Positions 11,255 to 24,110 of a stretch of DNA of 64,000 bases are shown piece by piece. Position numbers and translations under genes: made by a program. The stretch lies in assembly GCA_034766995.1 (NCBI GenBank), contig CM068322.1:32499939-32563938 (forward strand). Reading direction: 5' to 3'. Positions within the stretch are counted from its first letter, which is position 1, and every line of letters begins with the position of its first letter. The stretch comes from Acanthacorydalis orientalis (taxonomy: Eukaryota > Arthropoda > Insecta > Megaloptera > Corydalidae). The notes under the pieces were generated by a model. The model did no database searches. It was not told the origin of the DNA and was given only the letters and a program-made list of their open reading frames with translations.

Positions 11255-11600
11255 ACGACATAAGATTTCTCGTGGGACTAAACCGGTTCGTTTGATAATA
11301 AACAAGCTCGGCTTCTACAATTAATTTAAAATTTTCGCAACGGCTTCAAAGCCGTTGTAAAAAGCATCTCGTAGCGGTCAAGCGTCGGCCGCCAAGCCGT
11401 ATATGAAAAAAAGCTGAACAGAAAACGAGCAACGGAAGGTCGAATGCGGTGGTGGCGTGTACGTTCCTCTATATGTGTGTATAAAAGGGGTGCACAGTTC
11501 AAATGATGTTGTACAAAAGCTCAGAATAGTTTCGACGTTTTTGCAACAGGCTCGTTATACGTTATGTTGTTGTTCCCAGTTTATTTTATAAATAAGAACA
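11255..11600. other. Lower-AT island with perfect hairpin and TATA box
   Basis: Contains a perfect 9-bp hairpin with 2-nt loop at 11338-11357 (CAACGGCTT/AAGCCGTTG), a G+C-rich block around 11380-11400, and TATAAAAGGGG at 11480-11490. A TCAG lies at 11521, further from the TATA than the usual 30 nt spacing. No open frame follows, so a promoter call is weak. A conserved regulatory island is a reasonable guess. Confidence 0.35.
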
Positions 11601-11992
11601 ATGGAATGATGTGTGCAGTTAATCTATTATCGTATATATTTTTCATATTCGACTCATCAATGTTTTTTATTTTACATTCAAATTAGCTTCTTTCACGATT
11701 GTACATCTGTATAATCCTATTTAATTCTATTTGAAAAATTAACAGACATTTCACTACATGCAATTTATTTGTTTTTTTATAATTTCTTTATGTTATCCTT
11801 TAGAGTTTTCAAAGTGTTATTTTTAGCTAGATTTGGTATATTTACTTTTCTATTAATATTACACCCGAGTAATTGAAAACATATATTTATATAAATATTA
11901 ATTATTTTAGTATTAAGTATAATTGAAGAAATAAGTATAACTACTTTTTCTCTTAAACGAAAATCATTTTCAGTTTTTAACAACTATCAATT

Positions 11993-12477
11993 AGATGTAC
12001 AAATTAACTATGAGCTTTTAAATTTAATAATTCATAACTCTGTTTTAAACTAAAATGTTTTAAAACTTTGAATTGTCAACCTTAATATTTGAAAACACTA
12101 CATATCTTGGCTAAGTTATTAGCATAACCTATTAACAAAACTATAGTAAACACGATTGCCGTCCGAAAAGCAGCATATTAGGAATTGGACACTTTTTAGC
12201 ATTCCTGTTAAAAGAAATGCTGCCAAAACAACGGGAATGGTTTTTTTCAGCTTTGGGTGAAGTTGTTGTGATGCAAAAAATATTAAAACAGTGACATAGA
12301 TCTAAAAATGTATCAAAACAGTCATCTTTTTTCAACAAGGGTTTCATCAGTTACTTGACAGATGGAGAAAAGTTATATAAAATAATTGCAGATTTGTTGA
12401 GGATTGAAATATACTCAATTTTTATTAAACATTCATTTTCTTATATAATAAAGGTACCGAATTAATTTATACACCTA
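11993..12477 (+). mobile_element. Mariner type B, internally deleted copy
   Basis: About 485 bp bounded by TAGATGTACAAATTAA at 11993 and the inverted end ATTAATTTATACACCTA at 12477. Near the middle (12168-12260) the plus strand encodes KQHIRNWTLFSIP and AAKTTGMVFSALGE, matching the N-terminal helix-turn-helix start of mariner transposases and the copy at 50.4-50.54 kb. A tail follows near 12310-12410 (SSFFNKGFISYLTDG). The catalytic core is missing. The minus-strand frame 12141-12347 is a shadow of this dead element. Confidence 0.75.
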
Positions 12478-12659
12478 TTCTACTAAAATATTTAACTTTG
12501 TCTCTATAAATATTTAATCAATTGATGCTTTTCCCCTGTCGAAGAATACTTTTCCAACTTCTATCTAAACATTTGATACAGATCGCATTAATATTCCATT
12601 ACAAATATCAGTGTTTAGTGAGGACTATACCTTTCAGACAGCTTCGAAACACAAAAGCT

Positions 12660-13060
12660 CCATATTTCAATGAGTAGAAATCGAAGTGATCGTATGAGAG
12701 ATATGTTTGGAATTGACGCATGCGTGGATCGAATGTGACAGATCACGAAGATAAAGAGACTTCAATGCTTTCGAAAGGACATGCAAAAGCAATCCATTAT
12801 TCTATTAACAATGACAAGAGATTTCAATTACATTGTATATACGTAGAGTAGGCATATTGTATATACATATATGGAACGTTCTGCTGACTAGAAGTCAGTT
12901 ACTGTTATGGCAGTGTTAGACTGCCTTCATGTATGCGGATGACTGAACGGTGAGTGAAATGTGTGCGGTTACGTGAAGCGTACGAATTTGGACGGTTCTG
13001 TGGCTGGAGTGCGAAATTGAAGTTGAATTTCAACTATCCACTCAACGTACTTATACTATG
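12660..13060. other. Lower-AT island
   Basis: Two patches (12660-12800 and 12880-13050) carry more G+C, for example GACGCATGCGTGGATCG at about 12715. No reading frame or RNA recognised. Confidence 0.3.
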
Positions 13061-13115
13061 TGTGTATGTGTTTATATACATATACAGATCATTCAAATAT
13101 TTGTTTATTCATAAA

Positions 13116-13117
<2 letters not shown>

Positions 13118-13159
<42 letters not shown>
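13118..13159. repeat. (TA)n microsatellite
   Basis: TA tract of about 42 bp. Frames crossing it are Ile-Tyr read-through. Confidence 0.95.
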
Positions 13160-13164
<5 letters not shown>

Positions 13165-14089
13165 AGTACATTTAACTACAAGCTGATGTTCGACTTGGAT
13201 ACAAATATAATTAGATTGTCCAATTATAGGTCAAGTACCTTAAAACAGTCTTAGATATGTAGTTATGTTAATAAAGGCAACTATTGTTGTATTATAAAAA
13301 AGTAAATTCTTTAATAAGAGTAAACCTTGAATTTGATCTCAAAAATTATAGATATTTAATTTTTTATTCATTTGCGAAACTGAATTTATTTACACTATTA
13401 TAACTGTATTATGACAATATTTTTTGTTAAAACATTTGCTAAGGATTCAAGTTTTAATACTAAGTTTAAAAGGAAGAATTTAAATTTATTTGAATCTTTT
13501 CTTATCCTCCTACTATTATCAAAATTCAATATCTCCTTGCATACATCCACGGCCATTCATTTCTAAATCGATATACCGATTCTATGAGCATCAATTTGTA
13601 TCCATCACAATTCCGGATCCGTTCGAATACGCTGAATATATTTAATAATGGAATAATATTAGATAATATCTAACCGTCATTCGTTCGTTCGTTTGTACGT
13701 TCTTATTTTATTTTTGTTAAGATTCGCATAATGCAGCCCGCCATACGTTAAGAGGATAAAATTTCGTTCCGTCAGGATAATCTCCTGAACAGATTTAATT
13801 GGAGGAAGATTTCTTCGCACAACTTTATAACAATTTCGTCCGTACATATGACTCTCTATTTTCCATGTAATTTTAAGACAATTATAATTCAGCCAAGCAT
13901 AATAATATCCGGTATGGTTTTCTTCCATATTCCAATTAGTGAATAAATTACCCTATTATCTAGTATACGATTTTTCTGGAATTTTCTGTGAATATCTTAC
14001 ATATTACAGTTGTCACTCACATTCTATTTTTTTTCTTCGGTTTAATATGGAAACTTTTCAATAAAATATTTCAATAAACATTTTATAAC

Positions 14090-14090
<1 letters not shown>
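13165..14090. other. Non-coding stretch with a TCGT mini-repeat
   Basis: AT-rich, with a lower-AT patch at about 13530-13930 and a short (TCGT)n run at about 13679-13693. The minus frame 13677-13928 (83 codons, MEENHTGYYYAWLNYNC start) has no recognisable domain; chance cannot be excluded and I do not call it. Confidence 0.35.

Positions 14091-14091
<1 letters not shown>

Positions 14092-14139
<48 letters not shown>
14092..14139. repeat. (TA)n microsatellite
   Basis: Pure TA tract of about 48 bp. Confidence 0.95.
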
Positions 14140-14144
<5 letters not shown>

Positions 14145-14559
14145 TTAGGTTACTGCTATATAAAGTTTTGTTAAAAGGATTCGATTTTATAACATCTACG
14201 CTTTTTCTTTTTTATGGGACGAAAACTAATAATGGAATTATCTTCTCTTTATAGTTTTGTATTACGATTTTTTTACTAAAATAATATCACTACCTAGAGC
14301 TTGGTATATCCTGTAGATACTTTATATAATTTTATGATTATCTTAATTCACATCAATTCTTTTCTATTATTAGATTTTTTTAATCTTAATATTTCTGAAG
14401 TAATTAACTCGATGATATTAAAATTGATTCAATAATCTTTTTTTTCTTGGTGTATAAACATATTAAAAAAACTACTTATTTATATTAAAGATCAATTAAA
14501 GAAATTCTTTTGCATAAATAATCAATTTATTTACATTTATAGATGATGACATTCATTTA

Positions 14560-14850
14560 ATATTCCCTTAACCATCAATTCGTACATAATATCTTCTTTA
14601 TCGATTCAATATTTCCACAAAAAGGGAACGTCGACCTCTAATAGATAATAAAATAGTCATAATGTACGAATTTGATCTATTTTCGGCCGTTTAAGAGTCG
14701 AAACTTATCGGAAAAGTGATAATAAAAACGCAAGTTCAAATAAGAACGCGAAAAAATATTCCAGCGAGGAGACTTTCGTAATGATACACAGCCAGGCTTG
14801 TATAGCACGTTAACGAAATGTCAAAGACTAAAGTAATTTATAGTTTGGAT
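14560..14850. other. Lower-AT island with inverted motif
   Basis: AATTCGTACATAAT near 14578 and ATAATGTACGAATTT near 14660 form a spaced inverted repeat. The block between and after has scattered CG dinucleotides. No gene seen. Confidence 0.3.
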
Positions 14851-14960
14851 AAGAGCAAAAAATATTTCATGGTAACCCATTTCGTGAGATTAGTTTTAAG
14901 CATTTTTCTTTAGGAAAAAAAAATGAAATATTGGACATACATATATGCTTGTACGTTATA

Positions 14961-14976
14961 TGTATATATATATACT

Positions 14977-15025
<49 letters not shown>

Positions 15026-15026
15026 C
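14961..15026. repeat. (TA)n microsatellite, interrupted
   Basis: TA tract broken by CTTG and G, about 65 bp in all. Confidence 0.9.
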
Positions 15027-15029
15027 GTG

Positions 15030-16740
15030 TTAAATAAGAGATAATTCATTGAAAAGGAGATTAAATAAAATAAGATAATTTATTGAAGCGAAAACTTTCT
15101 CCCCAGTACTTATTTCTAAAACCACTCTTTGATCTTCGGTCGTCCTGTTTTATTTATTTTATCTAAATATCTGTATCAGGTGTATATTTATTTATTTATT
15201 TTTTTTATGAAAATTAGAAATTTAAATATTTTTTTAAAACATTTTATTAAAATTATTGCTTACACTACGAGGTTCAGACATGGATGAATTAATCAATTTT
15301 CTTTAAAAACATAATTATTTTAAGATAAAAAGTATGTCAGTCCTTTTCTGAATTACAAATAAGAAAGTAAAGATAAATAAAGTGTTCGGAAAAGCAAAGA
15401 TATCTATCAAACCAATTTCGAAGTATCTGTATTAAAGAAGAAGAAACAAATAACAAGCTTTAGTTAATATTTTATTAACAGATCGTTTCTTTGAAACTTT
15501 TGAAGTTTCCATTTAGAAAAATTGTATAAAAATCTTAATTGAACAAGGATTTAGTTAAGTTAATAAAATAAATGCTAACAGTCGGTGAATTTTTTTATCA
15601 ATTAATTTAAGTTAAACTTTAAGCTTTTCGCATATATTTTCTGTTACAATTCTAATTCTATGTTTATGTACTTGTAATCCTGTTAATATGTTTTCTTGTC
15701 AGATTTTATCTTAGTATCTGTTCTCCACTGAACACTCAGCTGTCCCGAAAGGATGAAAATTGACAGAACAATACATTTTCTGTTATTAAAAAATAATTTT
15801 AGCATACATTGAGTTAGTTTTCCATATTTATAATTTGATAAATTAACAAGTAATTCTAAATTAATTATGAACGAAAATTATTTATAAAACATTTGACTAA
15901 AAATACATTTTTTTATATAGGAAGAATGATTTATTTTGTGAAAACAATGATAGATTCTCAAAAATTTAATTGAGAAAAAAATAGTTTCAATAATATGCTG
16001 AATCAGAAATAAAAACGCTAGTGGGTTAATTTAATACTTCCGTTTAAAAATAATAAATCATTTTAATTTTTTACAATAGTAGAATAGAAATTCTGATGTG
16101 TATTTTTTTTAAACAGTAATTAAAATTGGTAACTTTTTTAATTGACAGATTAAATTTAAGAATAATTTAACGGAATTAGTTTTTTATATTTTTCCAAATA
16201 CAAAAGTTGATATTTGCATAAATATTTCAAATAATAATATAATCTGTTGAAATTTAATACCGCATTCAAAAAAACGATATCGCGGATCAATTTGAATATC
16301 AATTCAGTGTTGTTGTTAAGTAAATAACGAAGAATTGTGTTCTGATCTGAAAGGCGTCTACGCATTATTGATAAATAACAAGAACTGAAACATTATTTAC
16401 ATTGTATGTTCGTTCTTTATATAAATAAATTAAATTTACTTTTAATTTTCGTCCGTGCTCGTTATTCATTAAAAACAACGATGAGTTTATTATTGAGTTA
16501 TATTTGAAATTTAAAGTTACGTTCCATTCATGCCCGTTTCTTGGAAACACACTCTGGGAAAGATGGAAAAAACATGGAGGTGTATTTTAATTCCAATCTA
16601 ATTACACGCTTAACAGAATTAAAATAATTTCGATACATTACTCCGGAAAGTTAAAAACGTATCATCTTCCAAGTCGAAACGCAAACCTTGAACTTTTTAT
16701 CATCCGACGCAAATACAAAATCAACATAATTTCAAATGAA
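15030..16740. other. AT-rich non-coding stretch
   Basis: About 1.7 kb without supportable genes. Small minus frames at 16156-16365 and 16365-16550 have no recognisable motif. Confidence 0.45.
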
Positions 16741-16744
16741 ATTG

Positions 16745-17110
16745 AGTAGACAAAGAAAGTGGTTTACTTCGTTATAAACGACCGATGTCGAACCGGGTGT
16801 GTGTGTGCGGTGTGGGGTGAAATAGGCTCGCAGCGAGATCTAGAGCCACACTAGCTCCTTTATCCGTGAACATCGTCTGTATTATATAGCTGTATGAGTA
16901 GCTCACTTAAGCCGAGGCACGTTTCAGACGAGCAGTGGAGGAAAAAAAAGCGTATGGTTATACCTGCCTCTTACCTGATGCCGAAAAGGAATCTCTACTT
17001 AATAAGTAGATACTCTCTGTATGGTCGTACCACGTATTGAATGCACGACATGCCTTTGTTCCAATATTCCCAATACTGTTCTATTCAAATCGCTTTATGT
17101 TCTATGAGAG
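16745..17110. other. Lower-AT island with short palindrome
   Basis: Contains a GT-rich run (about 16798-16820), a G+C-richer block, and the palindrome TCTACTTAATAAGTAGA at 16994-17010. TTACCTGA-like words near 16970 resemble splice-donor complements, but no exon frame could be built. Possibly regulatory. Confidence 0.35.
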
Positions 17111-17744
17111 TGCGATACGTTATAGATATACTGTGATGGATATTTGATACGTACATGCATGTACATGTTTTATATATTAAAGTAAATGTATATACATCTG
17201 CCATATTCTGGTTTCAATCTCGATATTTTGTTCTTTCAAGATCAACTTAAAGTTTATTTTGATCAACATATACAACGTTTACAGGAGAATTCAATATTCG
17301 ATTTGTTTTCTTTCGGATAATCTTCCTTTTTTAAGGAAAATATTGAAATCTTTTTTTAAAAAATAAGTTTGCAAGCATTTGTTGGTATAAAATTGTTTTT
17401 CTTAAAATTAAAATTAAATTAGAGATAATTTTTATATTTTTAAACCACCTCAACAAGCTATAAAATCATTTATATGATTAAACATTTAGTTTTTCTATAA
17501 AATGAAAAGAAATATTTAATTATTTATTTATTAAAATACCTTGAATTTTGTTTCAGATTCAAAATTGAATTCGGATAGAAAAATATGATAATTTTCTTCC
17601 ATAAAATTCCAAAATCTCGAATGATTTAAATCCAGTTACTTTTTGAATGAAATTAATTACGAATAGACAAGAAAATAAAAAGTGTTATTCATTTCAAAAA
17701 CTAACAGATGTTCTCTTCAATAAAGATCTAACTGTTTTTTTACT

Positions 17745-18015
17745 GTAAAATAATAAATATTATCAAAACTGATAGTTATTTCACTATAAATAAATATTGT
17801 TCCTCCTCTGGGATGATGTCTTTTATTAGTGTCTTAATTGGTTAACAAGGATTGTTTATGATTACGTCATCTTCATTCTGATTGGTTAATGAGAATCGCA
17901 TGACCTCTAATACCTATTAAGTAACGTATCTCAAGGGGAGGAGGAGAGACATAGAGAGCGATAGAGTATTGCGTCGGTGAGGGAAGTGAGATGGAAGTAT
18001 AGCCCCTTTGGATTT
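17745..18015. repeat. CCAAT-rich dispersed repeat, copy 1
   Basis: Shares blocks in the same order with the reverse complement of 53262-53505: CCTCCTCTGGGAT near 17802, GATTGGTTAATGAGAATCG near 17879, TATTAAGTAAC near 17913, and a GGTGAGG...GTGAG block near 17975. Upstream AT-rich sequence (about 17745-17800) also aligns. ATTGG (inverted CCAAT) occurs at least twice. It is less AT-rich than its flanks and has no coding frame. Element class unknown. Confidence 0.65.
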
Positions 18016-18311
18016 TTTTTTAAAAAAATATTATTGTTAATGGGAAAAAACATTCTTGATAAATATAAGAAATACATGGGTAATGTAAAGCTTAAAGCCT
18101 TAATTCTTGTTTATTCTGTGCGCTTTTCTTTATAAATTTATTGCGTATTGATTTATTTTTTTACAAGTATTTTATCATTCTAAAACAATAAGTTTTAACC
18201 ATAGATCTTTTTATAAGTCTGTAAATAAACTTTAGTCATTTGCTTTACTAAATAATAACTTTATCTCCAAAATTAAAATAAAATTCAATATTTAATAAAA
18301 CAAAATATTTA

Positions 18312-18313
<2 letters not shown>

Positions 18314-18343
<30 letters not shown>
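18314..18343. repeat. (TA)n microsatellite
   Basis: TA tract of about 30 bp. Confidence 0.9.
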
Positions 18344-18349
<6 letters not shown>

Positions 18350-18424
18350 TTCTATAGTCTTCCTAAAGTTAGTTTTGTGTAGTTTTGATTTCATTAATAA
18401 TAAGTATAAAGTGAGTGGATAATT

Positions 18425-18625
18425 AACTTCTAGCCTTCATGTCTGGCAGCGACGTTGACGACTGTAATTTCCAAACGAACGATCATTACAAAAAAAATAA
18501 CAGGTTCGCCCACCAGTGTTTCTCGAACATAATTGATATTATGCTTGCATCAGCATAACACAGTCTTCGGTTTACGGTTACACTGGACCTCGTTTATACC
18601 ATCGATTGATTCAACATCAATTTTC
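18425..18625. other. Lower-AT island
   Basis: Sequence with more G+C (GGCAGCGACGTTGACGAC near 18445), flanked by AT-rich DNA. No frame or RNA recognised. Confidence 0.3.
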
Positions 18626-18999
18626 AGTCGTGATTTAATCAAATAATAGACATGCAAATACTTTCATGTTTCATTACTGCAGTATCATCAATTATAAATT
18701 TATCCGCATAGTTTAAATATTTTGCAGTTGTGTCAAATTCAGAAATTCGTAGAATGGAATGTTTAATGATAGGAAAAAAGTATACGTTTTGTATAGAACT
18801 TTTCTTTTTATAAAACTGCTCTAAAAATAGAATGGGATATTTTTTTATATACAAAGTATTCTCATTCAATTTGAAGTACTGTGAAGTAATTTTAGGTTAT
18901 GAGATAGAATATTTATGAAAGATTTGATTACGCACAGATATGTTCAAAGATAACTCGTAATGTAATTATTTAGTTCAAATTTGAATCTCATCAGTGCCA

Positions 19000-19200
19000 C
19001 AGGATTCTTTGTACCATCCTGGATGGAGGTGATAACATCAACTTTCTTGCCGTGCGTCCTTTGTTCATTTTTCTTCACGAAACGTCTTAAATGGAAAACA
19101 TAATTTTATGCATTAAGAAATAGGTACCATCCGAACTGTACCATCAACACCATCCTTCCATGTATAAGAGCAGAGGCCGAGGTGTGTATATATATATTTT
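19000..19200. other. Lower-AT island
   Basis: Repeated words CCATCC/ACCATC occur at about 19013, 19128, 19140 and 19150. No gene recognised. Confidence 0.3.
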
Positions 19201-19339
19201 TTATCTCACACCGGTCTAAAGCGATGAATATTTCATAGATGTCTGAAATTACAATGATATACTTCTTTTAAGTGAATTTAATGCAGTTATAAAATTGATT
19301 TATGGTTTGGTATTATGCAAACATGTTCAAAAGAGATTT

Positions 19340-19343
<4 letters not shown>

Positions 19344-19408
<65 letters not shown>
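19344..19408. repeat. (TA)n microsatellite
   Basis: TA tract of about 65 bp, one of the longest here. Open frames on both strands through it are artefacts. Confidence 0.95.
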
Positions 19409-19410
<2 letters not shown>

Positions 19411-19639
19411 TATACAAATATTTGTTAAAATTACTAGACTGAAAACTAGAAAAAACAAATTAAATTCCAAGAACAAAATTATTAAATAACAATATTTCCA
19501 GACTTTTATACACATTGTTCGGAAAATATTAATATTTTTATATTTCATTTTCCTGAATTTCTGATTATTTCCATTCATATTTTTGTTTATAGAAAAAAAA
19601 CAGATATTAAAATAAATTCCTTTAGTTATTTTCATGATC

Positions 19640-21509
19640 ATCTTAACTACAGTTTTTTATTTTTCATGACGAATACATTATAAATATTTTATAGTAAACA
19701 AGGTTCATAATCTTTTATACAAAAAAAAAGTATATTTCTATAATAGTTTTATTATACTCTTACATCGATAGATTTATGGAAGAGAAATTTATAAGTTTAA
19801 AATGTATGAATAAGTGATAAAATCATGAATAAAAGCGTTATAAACCATTATTATAATTGATTTTATGTATTAATAGTTTTCAATTTTATTTTGGTTTCTA
19901 AAATGAATCAGATTTATATTTATTTCTCTTTCTTTAAACATGTGACATTTCGTATAAATTATTAATTCGATTTTTTAATAATTCTTCAGTTTATTGCTTT
20001 CCTCTGTACGTTTTGTTTTATTATTTTATATCTAAATCCTACAGGACACATACACGTTTCTTTCTTCTTCGACTTGTTTCAACTAAACGTATCATCTGAT
20101 AGATCTTTGGTTTAACAACTAAGTTTATCTCGGTTATGTAAAAAAATTTACTAACTGAACTCATATCGAATAAGATTTGAACATGCTAATTTATAGAATT
20201 TTCACATGAATACATATATTCATGATTAAACGATCAGTCTAAAAAAGTAAAAAGTCAAATATGGCGAATAAAATCTGTGTTTTTTTTTAAAAAAAAAAGA
20301 AAAACATTCATTAGTTTCAATTTATAATTTTTCATTCAGTCAGAGTTTTTGTATTTTTCTAGTATAGTATGTTATTTATTCAAAAATCAATGGAAATATT
20401 CATCAGTGAGAATATAGGTTTTATTGAACAGATTATAAAATATAAAAAGAAAAAATATATGAGTGAGTGTTCATACATTTTGTGTACTTTGTGATATACA
20501 GGTACGAGTCAAGAAGTAAATTTCCTATTTTTTAATTTTAGGTATAAAATAATCCCAAGAGTTTACCTTAACATAAATTTATATAAACATATATATATTG
20601 AGTTTATTTTTCAACATATTTGTTATGTCTACTGATACACTAATTATATCAGTAGATCAGGTGGTAAAAAGATGGTGGTCAGAGATAAGATTTTGATTTT
20701 CCATTACATCTTGGAAAGTAAAATAGAATAGAGTGAACGAATAGAATAAACGTTTTTTTCTAGAACCATATCTCTCTATTTTATAAAATTCGAGATGACA
20801 CAAGAATAATAAAAGTTTTGACTATCATCTATGTTATATAAAAAGTCAATTTAATAAATTTCACTCGCTTACTAGTATAATCAATTTAGCTTGTTATAAA
20901 ACAAGATTAACTAAAAGAAAATCCAAAAAAGAGCTCAAGAAGTAAATAATTTTTTAAGAAATATCTTTCTATCACCAGATACTTGTTTATTTTATCTACT
21001 TCAATGATTACTAGTTCAATAAATATGGAAATTATGACAAAATCAGTGAAAATATGGGCCTATATGAAACTCATGTAAAACGTATTGCCTGTATTAAAAA
21101 TTATAAAATAGGAAACCCTGTATTTTGAATTTTTCTCTTGTATATATATATATATATACATGTATGTTTATAAGTACATATATATATACCATATTATGTC
21201 ATTGATGAAATACGATACTTATTTTTATTTGAAGGAAATTTTCCAGACTGAAAATCATATCCTGTTTCCTGATTTTTTTTATTTTTACACTGATCCACGT
21301 TTAATCTTCATCCTTACATCTTCACATAAATCAAGCATGAAAATTGATACAGAGAGACAGAACAGAAAAAAATATATTAATTTATGTCACATTAATCCAC
21401 TTTTACGCAATATTTCGCATGAAAGAAAGAGGCGTGGAAAGTTATTTATCAAAAGATACGTATCAGATAATTCAATACAAGTATAAAAAAAACAACACAC
21501 ACATCCATG

Positions 21510-21510
<1 letters not shown>
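19640..21510. other. AT-rich non-coding stretch
   Basis: About 1.9 kb with no supportable gene. A short TA tract lies at 21139-21158. The plus frame 21160-21486 has no recognisable domain. Confidence 0.4.

Positions 21511-21516
<6 letters not shown>

Positions 21517-21568
<52 letters not shown>
21517..21568. repeat. (TA)n microsatellite
   Basis: TA tract of about 52 bp, preceded by a short CACACACA. Confidence 0.95.
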
Positions 21569-21577
<9 letters not shown>

Positions 21578-21594
21578 AATTTGACATCATAGGT

Positions 21595-21850
21595 ATGTTT
21601 GAAGAGAAGTCCACGGTTCGATCTTTATCAAACGAATAGAAATAACCTACGCTATTACGGAATGTAAGCAGACGAGCGTCTGTGTCCTTATCGTTTGATG
21701 TTTGGCAACAAATTTTTTTTCTTATTTCTCCTCTCGGAAAAATTTTCCTTTCGAGTGAAATCAATCGAGAACGTTGTCGATACGAAATTCGAACGAGGAC
21801 AGAGAATAACGTTCGATAAATAAAGTCGGTATGAGGGAAAAATATTATTC
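21595..21850. other. Lower-AT island
   Basis: Contains CG-bearing words (AGACGAGCGTCTGTG near 21670) and no supportable frame. Confidence 0.3.
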
Positions 21851-22975
21851 GTCAAACATTTTTACATGATATTTCTATTCGTTTGTTTGTTATTCTTTAT
21901 GTGTATGGAATAATATCGGAAGAGAAAACATTTTTTTGCGATGGATTTTTTTTTCGGATTGCCGAGTCCTTTAGAGAAAACGAATCAATGTTATGATAAG
22001 AAAGGATAAACTATATCTCGTTTTGAGAAATTCCTACCCATAGTCAATCATACTTATAAACATACATGTATATATATATATATATATTTAACTAATAAAT
22101 AATGACAACTAATATTTAACTACTGATCTTAATGGAATCGATTTCTGGTCTCCACTTCAATATGTTATGCTTAATAAAAAAGTAAAAAATCTAAATAAAA
22201 GTGTATTATTTTTGAATTCAGATGTTTAAACTAAAAATTCATGTCAAGAATCGTTCCTCGCTGCGATTTAATCAACTAGAAAATCAAATCAGTGTTTTTT
22301 CGCGCATTCAGTTTGAAAATGTCGAGTTGATAGTTTTGAATTGTTCTGATATTTGGAATATTCAAATTGAAATTCGATTATATAAAATGAATCCGGTACA
22401 TTTTTCCTATATCACGTTTTATAGCACAATAATCAATAAATATTATAAATGGATAGATTTAGTGAATGATAAGATGATGAACGAGTATTTAATAAAACCA
22501 TTAAGCTGGAAAATAATATTTCATAGTTGACAAATTTTAATTTTTGATACAGTTTTACATTCAATGAGATCATTATTTCTATTGGTATTTTTTTTCGAAA
22601 AATGTTCGTAAGTGTATTTAATAAGAAATGATATGCCTCTTTGATTCAGGAAAAGACATTCTAGAAATGAATTCATCGAATATTAATAACATTTCAAATA
22701 AATAAACTATTCCATTTACAAATTAAATATTTGTGATTAATTTTCTAACTAAATAACTAATTATATTAAAATATTTTTTTCAGTGGTTTATCTAGAGACA
22801 ATAGACAAAGATAGACAACAGACAGATAAAGAGACAATCTTATTTATCGCTATTTAAATCAGTGATGTACATTTTTTCATTTTTTATTCGTTTCTAATCT
22901 TTTTGAAGCTTTGAACAATTTTGACTATCACAAATATTTAAGCTGACTTCTCCAAAAGAACAATCTCTCTCTATT
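21850..22975. other. AT-rich non-coding stretch
   Basis: Short TA tract at about 22069-22087. The plus frame 22222-22530 (102 codons) is not interrupted by simple repeat, but its composition is that of AT-rich noise and I see no domain. GACA/GATA-type words at about 22795-22840 form a degenerate simple repeat. Confidence 0.4.
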
Positions 22976-22977
22976 TT

Positions 22978-22978
<1 letters not shown>

Positions 22979-23013
<35 letters not shown>

Positions 23014-23014
23014 C

Positions 23015-23045
<31 letters not shown>

Positions 23046-23078
23046 TATATATATATATATAATATAGATAGATAGATA
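22979..23078. repeat. Compound (TA)n/(GATA)n microsatellite
   Basis: TA tracts interrupted by AAATACA, C and ATCTA, ending in GATAGATAGATA. Confidence 0.9.
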
Positions 23079-23599
23079 TGTATAATTTTATATAACTTAA
23101 ATTTGAAAACTCACTTGGACTTATTTTGAATTTTTCACTTGTTACAAAACTGTAATTATGTGGTAAGCTGAAGATGAAGCAATTTCTGTAACACTCTATT
23201 ATATCCAAAATCGAATCTTATATGGATATAATATTTCAGTTATCACTTGTACAGATTTTTTGAAATTATTAATAATAATTTATGAAATTCAGTTCAAAAG
23301 GGTTTTTAAAAACATCTTCTGTCTATCTAACTCTCATGAATTATCGTTGGCATATCTGTACTGTAAGTCGTTCCTTAACATCTCGTTCTTTCTTTAATAA
23401 TTGTTATATTAAATAAGAGATTAAATATTTGATTTCATAAAAACAAACAGAATTAAAAAGGTATACTCGTTACAGATTACAAGTCTTGTTCATTATTTTC
23501 AACGAACAAAAAAAATTAAAAAGAAAATACATTCAGTCAACGTCAATTATTGCTCTTCTCTCTTGTAGAAGAATATAGAGGGGAAACAACACTACAAGT

Positions 23600-24110
23600 T
23601 ATAAAATAAATCGAAAGTTGTTAAAATGAACTTCGTCGATTATACGAAACGTTCGCTGTCTTCTTAAAAAGAAAGCTGAAGAACGGAAAAGAAATCAACA
23701 AACACCAAACAACCTCCAAACATGTAACAGTGACGTCGCATTAAAGCGACGTTGTACGTTGAAAATTCAAACATTTAAAATCCGCAAGTGTCCGTAGGGT
23801 ACATAATTATCGACCGAGAAAGTCGAGTAGAGACATCCGAAGCACGTGACTCGAATGTTTTGTATTTGGGGTATATGAAGAAGAATCAAACTTAATTGTT
23901 GTGTTAAACGTTTGCCAGAGGTCAAACAGTCTGCCGTGAATGCAGCGCGTTACCTCCAGGTGGGTATTGGATTAAAAAGGTATTGGTTTTACGCTTTTTC
24001 TTCACAACTTTACGTGGTTAAACAAAAAGTTAATGCTTTACATGTCAGGAATCGATTTAACGCTCCGTCTACCAGTTTCAATTTTATTAATAATCACGTT
24101 CATCTTTTTT
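23600..24110. other. Lower-AT island
   Basis: About 500 bp with frequent CG dinucleotides (GTGACGTCGCATTAAAGCGACGTT region near 23729, itself a partial inverted repeat of GACGTCGC/GCGACGT). The plus frame 23912-24130 (72 codons) has no domain. Plausible regulatory island. Confidence 0.35.

Noticed and set aside
12141..12347. 68-codon minus-strand frame
   Set aside because: Antisense shadow of the mariner type B pseudogene on the plus strand.
22222..22530. 102-codon frame without simple repeats
   Set aside because: AT-rich residue mix, no domain, no splice or promoter context. Chance is the best explanation, though it was the most gene-like of the unassigned frames.
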